NCBI GenBank assembly: GCA_937943575.1
Contig: CALEAV010000002.1
Coordinates: 1 to 64,000 of the forward strand
Length of the DNA: 64,000 bases
DNA from: an uncultured bacterium
Lineage (GTDB): Bacteria; Desulfobacterota; Desulfobaccia; Desulfobaccales; 0-14-0-80-60-11
Direction of reading: 5' to 3'
Shown: in pieces, positions 17,605 to 27,521 of the stretch
Numbering within the stretch: position 1 is the first letter of the stretch
How the letters are laid out: each line of letters begins with the position of its first letter
The notes under the pieces: model-generated
What the model was told of the DNA's origin: nothing
The model's database searches: none
The model's input: the letters and a program-made list of their open reading frames with translations, nothing else
Translations under genes and position numbers: made by a program

Positions 17605-17937
17605 ATCCCTTCCATTTCCTTCAGGAATTTCCTACAGGAAAGATACCCCCAAACCTCGGAGGGGTCAAGGACGGGAGGGATGGGGGGGGTGCCGCCACGA
17701 AGGTTTCGGAGGTGACCCCTGCCCTTTTCACCCTGCCTGCGGCACGGGCAGAGGCCCAGGCAGGGATCATGGCCCGCCGCCCTCCTTCCCTGACCCTCCC
17801 CCCTCATTTTCGTGATGCTGAGGAGATGAGGGCTCGGGAAAGTCAAAGGGACCAATTCTCCCGGCCTTCCCTTCACCGGCAGCCTCGCACCTTAAGGAGG
17901 GGCCAGGTCTGCCATCACCCGGCCCCCTCCCAGGGGC
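17605..17937. other. Intergenic region without recognisable gene
   Basis: About 330 nt between two minus-strand genes. It contains GC-rich purine/pyrimidine tracts (for example CCCTGACCCTCCCCCC near 17790-17806) that resemble part of the structured repeat seen elsewhere, but no complete copy. No convincing promoter for the kinase gene was found. Confidence 0.3.
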
Positions 17938-19665
17938 TCAATAAAACAGGAGGAGATAGGCCATGGAGATGATGATGGTGAAGAGCGTGGGCAGCCAGCA
18001 GGCCCGGATGTAGCCCAGAAAGGAGATATGGTAGCCCGCCTTCTCCATCAGCCCCACGGTCACCACATTGGCGGAGGCGCCGATCATGGTGGCATTGCCC
18101 CCCAGGCAGGCCCCCAGGGCCAGGGCCCACCACAGCACGCCGCTTTCCGCCCCGGGGATGGCCACGTTGAGAAAGGCCACGATGGGGAGCATGGTGGCGG
18201 TGAAGGGGATGTTGTCAATGATGGCGCTGGCAACGGCCGACACCCAGAGGATCAACACCACCGCCAGGGCCAGATTCCCCCGGGACAGGTCCCGCACCCC
18301 CTCGGCCAAAAGCTGGATGAGCCCGGTCTCCTCGGCGCCGGCGATGACGATAAACAGCCCCATGAAGAAGATGAGGGTGGGCCACTCCACCTCGTGCTCC
18401 AGCATCTCCACAATGTCGGTGCGGCTCAGGGTGAGCAGGAGCATGGCCCCCAGCATGGCGGCGATGGAGGGCTCCATGTGCAGCAGCCCGTGGAGAAGGA
18501 AGAGGGCGATGACAAAAGCCAGCACCCCCAGCCCCAGGGCCGCCAACCGGCGGTCGGTGATCTGGTACTCATGGCGGAGGAAGGCAATGGTGCGCTCCAC
18601 GTCCCTGACCTCCGCCTCCAGATAGCCTTTTTTGTACCACCAGAGATACCACAGGGAACTGACCACCAGACAGGCCAGGACCGCCAGCCCCAGGTTAAGG
18701 ACAAACTGGACGAAGGTGAGCTTGGCATAGGAGCCGATGAGGATGTTGGGGGGGTCGCCGATGAGGGTGGCGGTGCCCCCCACATTGGAGGCGAAGACCT
18801 CCGGAATGACGAGGGTGAGGGGATTGACCTTCAGGGTGACGGCGATCTCAATGGTCACCGGCAGCAGGAGAAGCATGGTGGTGACGTTGTCCAGGAAGGC
18901 GGAGGCCACCGCGGTGATGCACTGCAGAATCAGGGAGAGAAGGAAAATGTTCCCCCGGGCCAGGGCATAGGCCTTATAGGCCAGCCATTGAAAGAGGCCG
19001 GTCTTCTTCAGCACCCCCACGATGATCATCATCCCCAAAAGCAGAAAGATGACGTTCAGGTCGATGGCGTGCATGGCATCTTCAAAGGAGACGATGAAAT
19101 ATCGTGTGTCGAAGGTGCCCAGGGTATAGGAGATGAAGAGCACCAGAGAGGCCCCCAGGAAGGCGGCCAGGGTGCGGTGCATCACTTCGGCGGCGATGAG
19201 CACATAGACCAGCAGCAAGACCAGGGTGGCCAGCCAGAAGGCCGGGGTGGTGCGGCGGGCCAGGGTGAGGTCGGCTTCGGCCTCGAAGAGACGCCGGCCC
19301 TGGGCGTCCGTGCCTGCGAACACGACGCTGAGAGGCATCTCCCGGGCCTCCCAACTGGGTTTGGAGACCCGGAGGGTGAGGGCCGCCGCCGGCAGGGTGC
19401 CGGGTGGCAGGAGGTAATGGGCCACGAAGCTGCCGCTGCGGCCGGTCTCCGGGGGGTCCTTCTCCATCGCCGGCACCGGCTGCCCGTTCACCAGGAGCTC
19501 CACCGCCACCTCTTTAATCCCCTTCCCCTGGGCGTCCGAGGCCACCCCGAAGACCGTCAGCCGGTCCCCCGGCTGCGCCGCGGCGGCGGGGAGGAGTGCC
19601 GGAAACCACGCCACCAGGAGCGCCAGGGGGCCCAGAATACCCCCAATCCAGCCAGATCTCCGCAT
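17938..19665 (-). CDS. ArsB/NhaD-family (IT superfamily) permease with exported N-terminal domain, paralogue 1
   Basis: 575 aa. Signal peptide (residues 1-31, AAAA cleavage region), then a ~120-residue extracytoplasmic beta-rich domain (DRLTVFGVASDAQGKGIKEVAVELLVNGQPV), then about 12 helices from residue ~150. The permease part has the duplicated ArsB/NhaD/citrate-transporter signature: FLDNVTTMLLLLPVTIEIA, NVGGTATLIGDPPNILIG (first half) and IIDNIPFTATMLPI, CLGGNATMIGASANVVTVGL (second half), the latter two being the helical-hairpin ion/substrate sites. Substrate (Na+/H+, arsenite or an organic/inorganic anion) cannot be told. GGAGGGG is 7 nt from the ATG. It is preceded by a near-identical paralogue and by DASS and CBS genes in the same direction. 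Confidence 0.85.
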   Translation of the reverse strand: MRRSGWIGGILGPLALLVAWFPALLPAAAAQPGDRLTVFGVASDAQGKGIKEVAVELLVNGQPVPAMEKDPPETGRSGSFVAHYLLPPGTLPAAALTLRVSKPSWEAREMPLSVVFAGTDAQGRRLFEAEADLTLARRTTPAFWLATLVLLLVYVLIAAEVMHRTLAAFLGASLVLFISYTLGTFDTRYFIVSFEDAMHAIDLNVIFLLLGMMIIVGVLKKTGLFQWLAYKAYALARGNIFLLSLILQCITAVASAFLDNVTTMLLLLPVTIEIAVTLKVNPLTLVIPEVFASNVGGTATLIGDPPNILIGSYAKLTFVQFVLNLGLAVLACLVVSSLWYLWWYKKGYLEAEVRDVERTIAFLRHEYQITDRRLAALGLGVLAFVIALFLLHGLLHMEPSIAAMLGAMLLLTLSRTDIVEMLEHEVEWPTLIFFMGLFIVIAGAEETGLIQLLAEGVRDLSRGNLALAVVLILWVSAVASAIIDNIPFTATMLPIVAFLNVAIPGAESGVLWWALALGACLGGNATMIGASANVVTVGLMEKAGYHISFLGYIRACWLPTLFTIIISMAYLLLFY

Positions 19666-19694
19666 CTGCAGCCCCTCCTTGCCCTGGATGGAAA

Positions 19695-19729
19695 GGCCTG
19701 CCAGGGTGACAGACTCCGCCTGGCAGGCC
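19695..19729 (-). terminator. Hairpin between the two tandem permease genes
   Basis: Perfect 10-bp inverted repeat GGCCTGCCAG (19695-19704) / CTGGCAGGCC (19720-19729) with a 15-nt loop, followed on the minus strand by TTTCC. It lies 130 nt after paralogue 2 and 30 nt before the start of paralogue 1, so it may terminate or attenuate read-through. Confidence 0.45.
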
Positions 19730-19858
19730 CTCCACGTGCGGCCGGATGTTCAGGGGCGGGGGCGAATGCCGCTCCCCCTCCCGGCGGGCACCTCCCGCCC
19801 CCACCGCAGGGCTATCCTACCACAATTCCATATCTTCCGGCAAAACCTTCCCCCGGTC

Positions 19859-21586
19859 TCAATAAAAGAGCAGGAGATACCCCATGGAGATGGCCACCGT
19901 CAGCATCATGGGCCACCAGCAGGCCCGCATGTACCCCAAAAAAGACACATGGTAGCCCGCCTTCTCCATCAGCCCCACGGTCACCACGTTGGCGGAGGCG
20001 CCGATCATGGTGCCGTTGCCCCCCAGGCAGGCCCCCAGGGCCAGGGACCACCACAGGACATTGTTGGTCACCCCCATGCTCTCATTCAAAAAGAGCACAA
20101 TGGGGAGCATGGTGGCGGTGAAGGGGATGTTGTCGATGAAGGCGCTGGCAATGGCGCTCACCCACAGGATCATGATGATGGCGATGGTGAGGTTGCCCTT
20201 CGAGACGTCGAGCACCCACTCGGCGATCATCTGGATGAGGCCCGTTTCCTCGGCCCCGGCGATGACCATGAAGAGAGCAATGAAGAAGACCAGGGTGGGC
20301 CACTCCACCTCGTGCTCCAGCATCTCCACAATATCCACCCGGGAGATGACCAAAAGGAGCATGGAGCCGATGAGGGCGGCCACCGAGGGCTCCATGTGCA
20401 GCACCCCGTGGACGATGAAGAGGAAGATGACGAAGGCCAGCACCCCCAGCCCCATGGCCGTGAGCTTCCGGTCGGTGATGCGGTACTCTTCCTTCAGGTA
20501 GGAGATGGTGCGCTCCACATCCTTGACCTCGGCCATGAGATAGCCCTTGCGGTACCACCAGAGATACCACAAGGCCGTCAGCACCAGACAGACCAGGCAC
20601 ACCAGGGCAAGGTTGACCACAAACTGGGCGAAGGTGAGCTTGGCATACGAGCCGATGAGGATGTTGGGGGGGTCGCCGATGAGGGTGGCGGTGCCCCCCA
20701 CGTTGCTGGCAAAGACCTCCGGGATGAGCAGGTAGGCCGGGTTCACCTTCAGGGTCACCGCAATCTCGATGGTCACCGGAATGAGGAGCAGCATGGTGGT
20801 GACATTGTCCAGGAAGGCCGAGGTCACCGCGGTGACGATCTGCAGGATGAAGCTCAGGACGAAGATGTTGCCCCGGGCCAGGGCATAGGACTTGTAGGCC
20901 AGCCACTGGAAGAGGCCGGTCTTCTTGAGCACCCCCACGATGATCATCATCCCCATGAGGAGGAAGATGACGTTCATGTCGATGGCCCGCATGGCGTCCT
21001 CGAAGGAGATGATGAAGTAGCTCTTGTCGAAGGTGCCGGCGGTGTAGGAGATGAAGAGCACCAGGGCAGCGCCCAAAAGGGCCGCCAGGGTGCGGTGCAT
21101 CACCTCGGCGGCGATGAGCACGTAGACCCCCAAAAGCACCAGGGTGGCGATCCAGAAGGCCGGGGTCACGGCCCGGTTCAGGGTGAAGGTATGGTTGGCG
21201 GTGAAGAGGCGGTTGCCCTTCTCATCCACCCCGGTCTCCACCACCTGCACGGCGGTGGGGGGGAGGGGGCGCCAGCTGGGTTTTTTGCCGCTCACCTCCA
21301 CCCGGGCTCCGGGGAGCGTCCCCAAAGGCAGGAGGAATTCCGCCACAAAGCCGCCGTTGCTGCCGGTGATGATCTCCTCCTCCTTGCCCAGGGGGTGGAC
21401 CATCTGGCCGTTCACCCTTACTTCAATGTCCACTTCCTTGACACCCTTGCCCTGGGGGTTTTTCACCACCCCGGAGAGGGTGAGGCGATCGCCGGGGCCC
21501 GCCGTCTCCGCCGCCAGGCCGCGGCCCGCCCCGGCCAGGCTCAGGAGCGCCATCATGATCAGCCACAGACGCCACATCGTTCTCAT
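19859..21586 (-). CDS. ArsB/NhaD-family permease with exported N-terminal domain, paralogue 2
   Basis: 575 aa from ATG 21586 (AAGGAG 6 nt upstream; the in-frame ATG at 21592 directly abuts that site), exactly the length of paralogue 1. Same architecture: signal peptide (1-27), beta-rich domain with DRLTLSGVVKNPQGKGVKEVDIEVRVNG, and the paired motifs FLDNVTTMLLLIPVT / NVGGTATLIGDPPN and FIDNIPFTATMLPI / CLGGNGTMIGASANVV. The permease halves are highly similar to paralogue 1 while the exported domains have diverged, as expected after tandem duplication with specialised periplasmic parts. It lies 24 nt after the DASS permease stop, probably the same transcript. Confidence 0.85.
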   Translation of the reverse strand: MRTMWRLWLIMMALLSLAGAGRGLAAETAGPGDRLTLSGVVKNPQGKGVKEVDIEVRVNGQMVHPLGKEEEIITGSNGGFVAEFLLPLGTLPGARVEVSGKKPSWRPLPPTAVQVVETGVDEKGNRLFTANHTFTLNRAVTPAFWIATLVLLGVYVLIAAEVMHRTLAALLGAALVLFISYTAGTFDKSYFIISFEDAMRAIDMNVIFLLMGMMIIVGVLKKTGLFQWLAYKSYALARGNIFVLSFILQIVTAVTSAFLDNVTTMLLLIPVTIEIAVTLKVNPAYLLIPEVFASNVGGTATLIGDPPNILIGSYAKLTFAQFVVNLALVCLVCLVLTALWYLWWYRKGYLMAEVKDVERTISYLKEEYRITDRKLTAMGLGVLAFVIFLFIVHGVLHMEPSVAALIGSMLLLVISRVDIVEMLEHEVEWPTLVFFIALFMVIAGAEETGLIQMIAEWVLDVSKGNLTIAIIMILWVSAIASAFIDNIPFTATMLPIVLFLNESMGVTNNVLWWSLALGACLGGNGTMIGASANVVTVGLMEKAGYHVSFLGYMRACWWPMMLTVAISMGYLLLFY

Positions 21587-21616
21587 CGGCATCTCCTTCC
21601 GAGGCCTCCCGCCGCC

Positions 21617-23146
21617 TCACTTCACCAGCACCGGCATGCCCTGCAGGGGCCAGATGTACCAGACGAAGACCGCCAGGACCACCATGAGCACCACGCTGGG
21701 GATGAGGCCGTAGACAAAGAACTCCCCGGTGGTGAACTGCTTGCTCTCATAGGCGATGGCGTTGGGCGCCGCGCCGATGAGGAGGTTGAAGGGCATGCCG
21801 GCGGTCACCAGGGAGGCAAAGAGGATCACGTGGGGGGCCACCCCCAGATACTTGGCGATGACCAGGGACACCGGGAGGGAAATGGCGATGGCCGCCACGT
21901 TCATGATGAAGTTGGTCATCGCCAGCACGAAGAAGGCGATCCCCAGGATGAAGACCAGGGGATGGGCCCTGAGGAACATGCTGAGCCAGTGCACCGCCAG
22001 CCACTGGGCCGCGCCGGTCTTCCACAGGCAGAAACCGATGGACATGGCGCCGCCGAAGAGCAGGATGATGTTCCAGGGGATGGTCTCCAGATCCTCCACC
22101 GTCAGCACCCGGGTGAGGAAGAAGGCCACCGTGGCGATGAGCATGATGCCGGCCCGGTCCAGATCCCGGAAGATCTTCCAGGGCGCGAAGGATTTGAGCA
22201 TGAAGAGGGCGATGATGACCGCCATGGTGAAGATGACGAATTTTTCCTTGTTGTTCATGGGCCCCAGCTCCCGGGTGAGCTCCCGGGCCTTTTCCCGCAG
22301 TCCCTCGATTCTGGGCCGCTCCGGCTTGAAGCACACGATGATGATGAGCCAGATGAGAAAGACCATGAGCATGCCGATGGGGAACATGTACCAGGTGAGC
22401 TCAAAGAAGCCGATGTCGGTGCCGGTGAACTCCTTGAACATGCCCGCCGCGGCCACGCCCCGGGCGGCGCCCAGATAGGTGATGATGGAGCCGGCCCCCG
22501 CCGACCAGGCCATGCCGATGAACAGCCCCTTGCCGAAGCGGGTGGGCTGGTCCGATTCGCTGTACAGGGCGTTGATGGCCAAAAGCAGCGGGAAGACGGC
22601 GGCGGCCACCGCAGTGTGGGCCATGAGCAGGGTCATGACGGCCACCACCACAAAGGTCCCCAACAGGATGAAGTTGGTGTTCTCCCCCACCAGGTCCAGC
22701 ATCTTGTAGGCCATGCGCTTGGTGAGGCCGCTGGCGGTGAAGGCCGTGCCGATGACCACCGAGCCGAAGATAAACCACACCGAGGGGTCCAGGAAGTCCT
22801 TCAGAGCCTCGCTGGAGCTGCGGATGTAAAAGAGCACTTGGAAGAGCCCGATGGCGATGGCGGTGGCGCCGATGGGCATCACCTCAAAGACCCACCAGAT
22901 GCTGGCCATGAGAAAGAGGCCCAGGGCCATCTTGCCCTCCCAGGGCAGTTTGAAGACCTTGCCCATGGGGTCCACGGCATCCGGCAGCTGGGGAATGGCA
23001 TAAAAGAGGAAAAAGAAGCCCAATCCCAGACAGATGAAGAAGATGCGCTTCCAGTCGATGACCTTCTTGGGGGGCGCCAGGACGATCTCTTCCGGCATCT
23101 CCGGCACGCCGGTGCTTATCGGGGCTTTTTTGGTTTCTTCCGCCAT
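21617..23146 (-). CDS. SLC13/DASS-family anion:Na+ symporter
   Basis: 509 aa, about 11-12 membrane helices after a ~30-residue cytoplasmic N-terminus. It resembles the divalent anion:Na+ symporter family (di/tricarboxylate, sulfate): WWVFEVMPIGATAIAIGLFQ, FIFGSVVIGTAF, the first hairpin MAHTAVAAAVFPLLLAI, and the second half TNFIMNVAAIAISLPVSLVIAKYLG with GMPFNLLIGAAPNAIAYESKQF near the end. Substrate is not determinable; sulfate or C4-dicarboxylates would suit a sulfate-reducing or syntrophic anaerobe. AAGGAG is 9 nt upstream. It is first or second in a CBS-DASS-permease-permease unit. Confidence 0.87.
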   Translation of the reverse strand: MAEETKKAPISTGVPEMPEEIVLAPPKKVIDWKRIFFICLGLGFFFLFYAIPQLPDAVDPMGKVFKLPWEGKMALGLFLMASIWWVFEVMPIGATAIAIGLFQVLFYIRSSSEALKDFLDPSVWFIFGSVVIGTAFTASGLTKRMAYKMLDLVGENTNFILLGTFVVVAVMTLLMAHTAVAAAVFPLLLAINALYSESDQPTRFGKGLFIGMAWSAGAGSIITYLGAARGVAAAGMFKEFTGTDIGFFELTWYMFPIGMLMVFLIWLIIIVCFKPERPRIEGLREKARELTRELGPMNNKEKFVIFTMAVIIALFMLKSFAPWKIFRDLDRAGIMLIATVAFFLTRVLTVEDLETIPWNIILLFGGAMSIGFCLWKTGAAQWLAVHWLSMFLRAHPLVFILGIAFFVLAMTNFIMNVAAIAISLPVSLVIAKYLGVAPHVILFASLVTAGMPFNLLIGAAPNAIAYESKQFTTGEFFVYGLIPSVVLMVVLAVFVWYIWPLQGMPVLVK

Positions 23147-23174
23147 GGCTGTCTCTCCTTCGGAATAACGGGGC

Positions 23175-23681
23175 TCAGTCGCCCAGGACGATCTTGGAGA
23201 TTTCCTGGAAGAGTTCGTTCATGCGCACCATGCCGACAACCTTCTGGTTCTGCATCACCGGCATCATGCCCACATTCTCCAGGATCATCAGGGCCAGGGC
23301 CTTGGCGATGGGGTCCTCGGCGTTCACCGTCACCCGGATGGGGCTCATGACCTCGCTCACCTGCTTCTGGGAAGCCTCCTTGAGGCCCGGCCCGAAGAGG
23401 TCCCTGAGGAGCACCGTCAGGCTGGGATCGGCCTTGATGAGCCCGGAATCCTTGAGAAAGCGGGGCTCCAGACCCCGGATGATGTCCCGCAAGGTCAACA
23501 TCCCCATCAGCTGATACTTTTCATCAAACACCAGCACCGCCCGGGGCTCGAAGGAGCCCTCGAACTTGATGCTGGCCTCCCGCACGATGGCCATGGCCTG
23601 GCGCAGGGTGAACCAATAGGGGATGTGAGGGTAATCCTCCAGGGGGATCATGAAATCCTTGACCTTCTTCTCTTGCGGCAT
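23175..23681 (-). CDS. CBS-domain pair protein
   Basis: 168 aa with two CBS motifs: PRAVLVFDEKYQLMGMLTLRDI (about 50-75) and GMMPVMQNQKVVGMVRMNELF (about 138-160), separated by a helical insert. CBS pairs bind adenine nucleotides and regulate partners. It is located 28 nt upstream of the DASS permease in the same direction, so it may gate or regulate these permeases in response to energy charge; inference from context. ATG 23681 with AGGAGG at 6 nt was preferred to an upstream start at 23711. Confidence 0.8.
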   Translation of the reverse strand: MPQEKKVKDFMIPLEDYPHIPYWFTLRQAMAIVREASIKFEGSFEPRAVLVFDEKYQLMGMLTLRDIIRGLEPRFLKDSGLIKADPSLTVLLRDLFGPGLKEASQKQVSEVMSPIRVTVNAEDPIAKALALMILENVGMMPVMQNQKVVGMVRMNELFQEISKIVLGD

Positions 23682-24053
23682 GGCAGCCTCCTGAGTCGGT
23701 GTGGCCGGCACCCGCCTCCGGCCTGGGCTCCCGCCGGCCCGGCGGACACCTGGCTAGGGAATAGCAAAGGGGGTGTAAAAAAGGGGTTAAAAGGAAAGGA
23801 GGGCCTGTTAAGATTTCGTAAAGATGTTGCGGCCGCCATGAGTGGTGCCGCAGGGCGAGCAAGGGGAGGGCCCCGGGTGCCATCCTGCAGTTCCTGACAT
23901 TTTCCGGACGGCGGGGGGCCGGGCCCGGGGTCCGCACCTGCCTGAGGGGCGTTCCAGGAACGGGAGAGGACTTCCCCGCGTGGCGGGGGTCGCCCCGCTC
24001 CCGACCCTGCCCGGAGGCTGGGGGCCCCTGCCTGCTTTGGGGAGCGAGGCTTC
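23682..24053. other. Divergent intergenic region, CBS/permease operon versus histidine kinase
   Basis: About 430 nt in all between divergent genes. The part next to the CBS gene is AT-richer (23755-23825). Apart from the plus-strand promoter at 24054-24082 I see no clear signal and no gene. Confidence 0.3.
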
Positions 24054-24082
24054 TTGACCTGAAGGCATAACTATTCTAAAAT
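24054..24082 (+). promoter_or_regulatory. Sigma70-type promoter of the dCache histidine kinase operon
   Basis: TTGACC (24054-24059), 17-nt spacer, TAAAAT (24077-24082), about 33 nt before ATG 24116. The local AT-richness contrasts with the surrounding GC-rich sequence. Confidence 0.7.
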
Positions 24083-24115
24083 TTTATGGAAACAGCCCAA
24101 TAATTCAGGCCCCGC

Positions 24116-26332
<2,217 letters not shown>

Positions 26333-26350
26333 GGCAGGGAGGAGGCTCTC

Positions 26351-26770
26351 ATGGGACGCATTCTGGCAGTGGACGACGAACTGGACATGCTCTCCCTGCT
26401 CAAGATGATGGTGGAAGGCTATACCGACCACCAGGTGGTGGTCACCAACAACCCCCTGGAAGCCAAGGACCTCCTGGAGAAGGAGCGCTTCGACCTGGTG
26501 CTCACCGACCTCAAGATGCCGGGCATGGACGGCATGGAGCTGCTGGAATTCGCCCGCCGGCGGGACCCGGACCTCCTGGTTTTGGTGATCACCGCCTTCG
26601 GCTCCCTGGAGACCGCCGAGGAGGCCATGGCCAAAGGCGCCTTCGACTACATCACCAAGCCCTTCCGCAAGGAGCAGCTGCTGCTGGCCATTGACAAGGC
26701 CATCCGCTGGCGGGAGCTGGTGGAGCAGAACAAGGCCCTGCGCCGCCAGCTGGAGGGGGGTACCCCTTAG
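26351..26770 (+). CDS. Response regulator receiver (stand-alone or short)
   Basis: 139 aa: a CheY/NtrC-type receiver with acidic D8-D9 (AVDDE), phospho-acceptor Asp in VLTDLKMPGMDGMELL (about 53), Thr in VITAFGS and Lys in DYITKPF, followed by only a short helix (AIRWRELVEQNKALRRQLEGG) where an AAA+/HTH output domain would begin. It is translated right after the kinase (GGAGGAGG upstream) and probably relays to a separate activator or acts by protein-protein contact. Confidence 0.88.
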   Translation: MGRILAVDDELDMLSLLKMMVEGYTDHQVVVTNNPLEAKDLLEKERFDLVLTDLKMPGMDGMELLEFARRRDPDLLVLVITAFGSLETAEEAMAKGAFDYITKPFRKEQLLLAIDKAIRWRELVEQNKALRRQLEGGTP

Positions 26771-26819
26771 GGGCGCCGCCGGAGGGGCAGGTCTTGCGCC
26801 CCCCGGCGAAAGCAAAAAG

Positions 26820-26847
26820 AGGCCGGGAGGATCCCACTTCCCGGCCT
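26820..26847 (+). terminator. Hairpin after the two-component operon
   Basis: 9-bp perfect stem AGGCCGGGA (26820-26828) / TCCCGGCCT (26839-26847) with a 10-nt loop, located 50 nt after the receiver stop. There is no U tract, so it may only pause or stabilise the 3' end. Confidence 0.35.
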
Positions 26848-26878
26848 GGAGGGCTGACTGGATCGGGACAGGTGAGGC

Positions 26879-27493
26879 ATGGCAACCACACGACCGACTC
26901 GCAGCGCCCAGGAAGTCTGGCAGCGGCTGCTGGAAGGCAACATGCGCTTTGTCCAGGGTCTCTTCAAAGGGCGGGACCTCCTGGATCTGCGCCGCTCCCT
27001 CACCCGGGGACAGAGCCCCATGGCCGCGGTGCTCTGCTGCTCGGATTCCCGGGTGCCGGCGGAGATCATCTTCGACCAGAGCCTGGGGGACCTCTTCGTG
27101 GTGCGCACCGCCGGCCTGGTGCTGGAGCCCGCCGGCGTAGGGAGCCTGGAGTATGCGGTGGCCCACCTCCACGTGCCCTTGCTGGTCATCAAGGGCCATG
27201 AGGGCTGCGGCGCGGTGACCGCGGCGGTGCAGCACCCGGACCTGGAGGAAGGGCACATCACCGCGGTGGTGCGGGAGATCGCCCCGGCCGCGGCCCAGGC
27301 CCGGGCCCGGGGACTGGCCGGCCCGGAGCTGGTGGAGGCGGCCACCGAGACCCATCTTATGCGGCTGCAGGCGAAGCTGAGCCAGGAGAGTGCCATCATC
27401 CGGGAGGCCCTGGCCGCCGGCCGCCTGCACCTGGTGGTGAGCAAATACTATCTCAGCAACGGGCAGGTGGAGGTTCTGGACCGCACCTGGTGA
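26879..27493 (+). CDS. Beta-class carbonic anhydrase
   Basis: 204 aa. Reversible CO2 hydration. Zinc ligands and catalytic dyad are visible: C54-S-D56-S-R58 and H107-x-x-C110 (GHEGCGAV). The strand VRTAGLVLEPAGVGSLEYAVAHL follows the family. No signal peptide, so cytoplasmic. It lies 29 nt upstream of the PEP-synthase-like gene in the same direction; a link between bicarbonate supply and a PEP/pyruvate-type enzyme is possible but inferred. Confidence 0.93.
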   Translation: MATTRPTRSAQEVWQRLLEGNMRFVQGLFKGRDLLDLRRSLTRGQSPMAAVLCCSDSRVPAEIIFDQSLGDLFVVRTAGLVLEPAGVGSLEYAVAHLHVPLLVIKGHEGCGAVTAAVQHPDLEEGHITAVVREIAPAAAQARARGLAGPELVEAATETHLMRLQAKLSQESAIIREALAAGRLHLVVSKYYLSNGQVEVLDRTW

Positions 27494-27521
27494 GCAGTCC
27501 CCGGACTCTGGAAGCCGGTCA

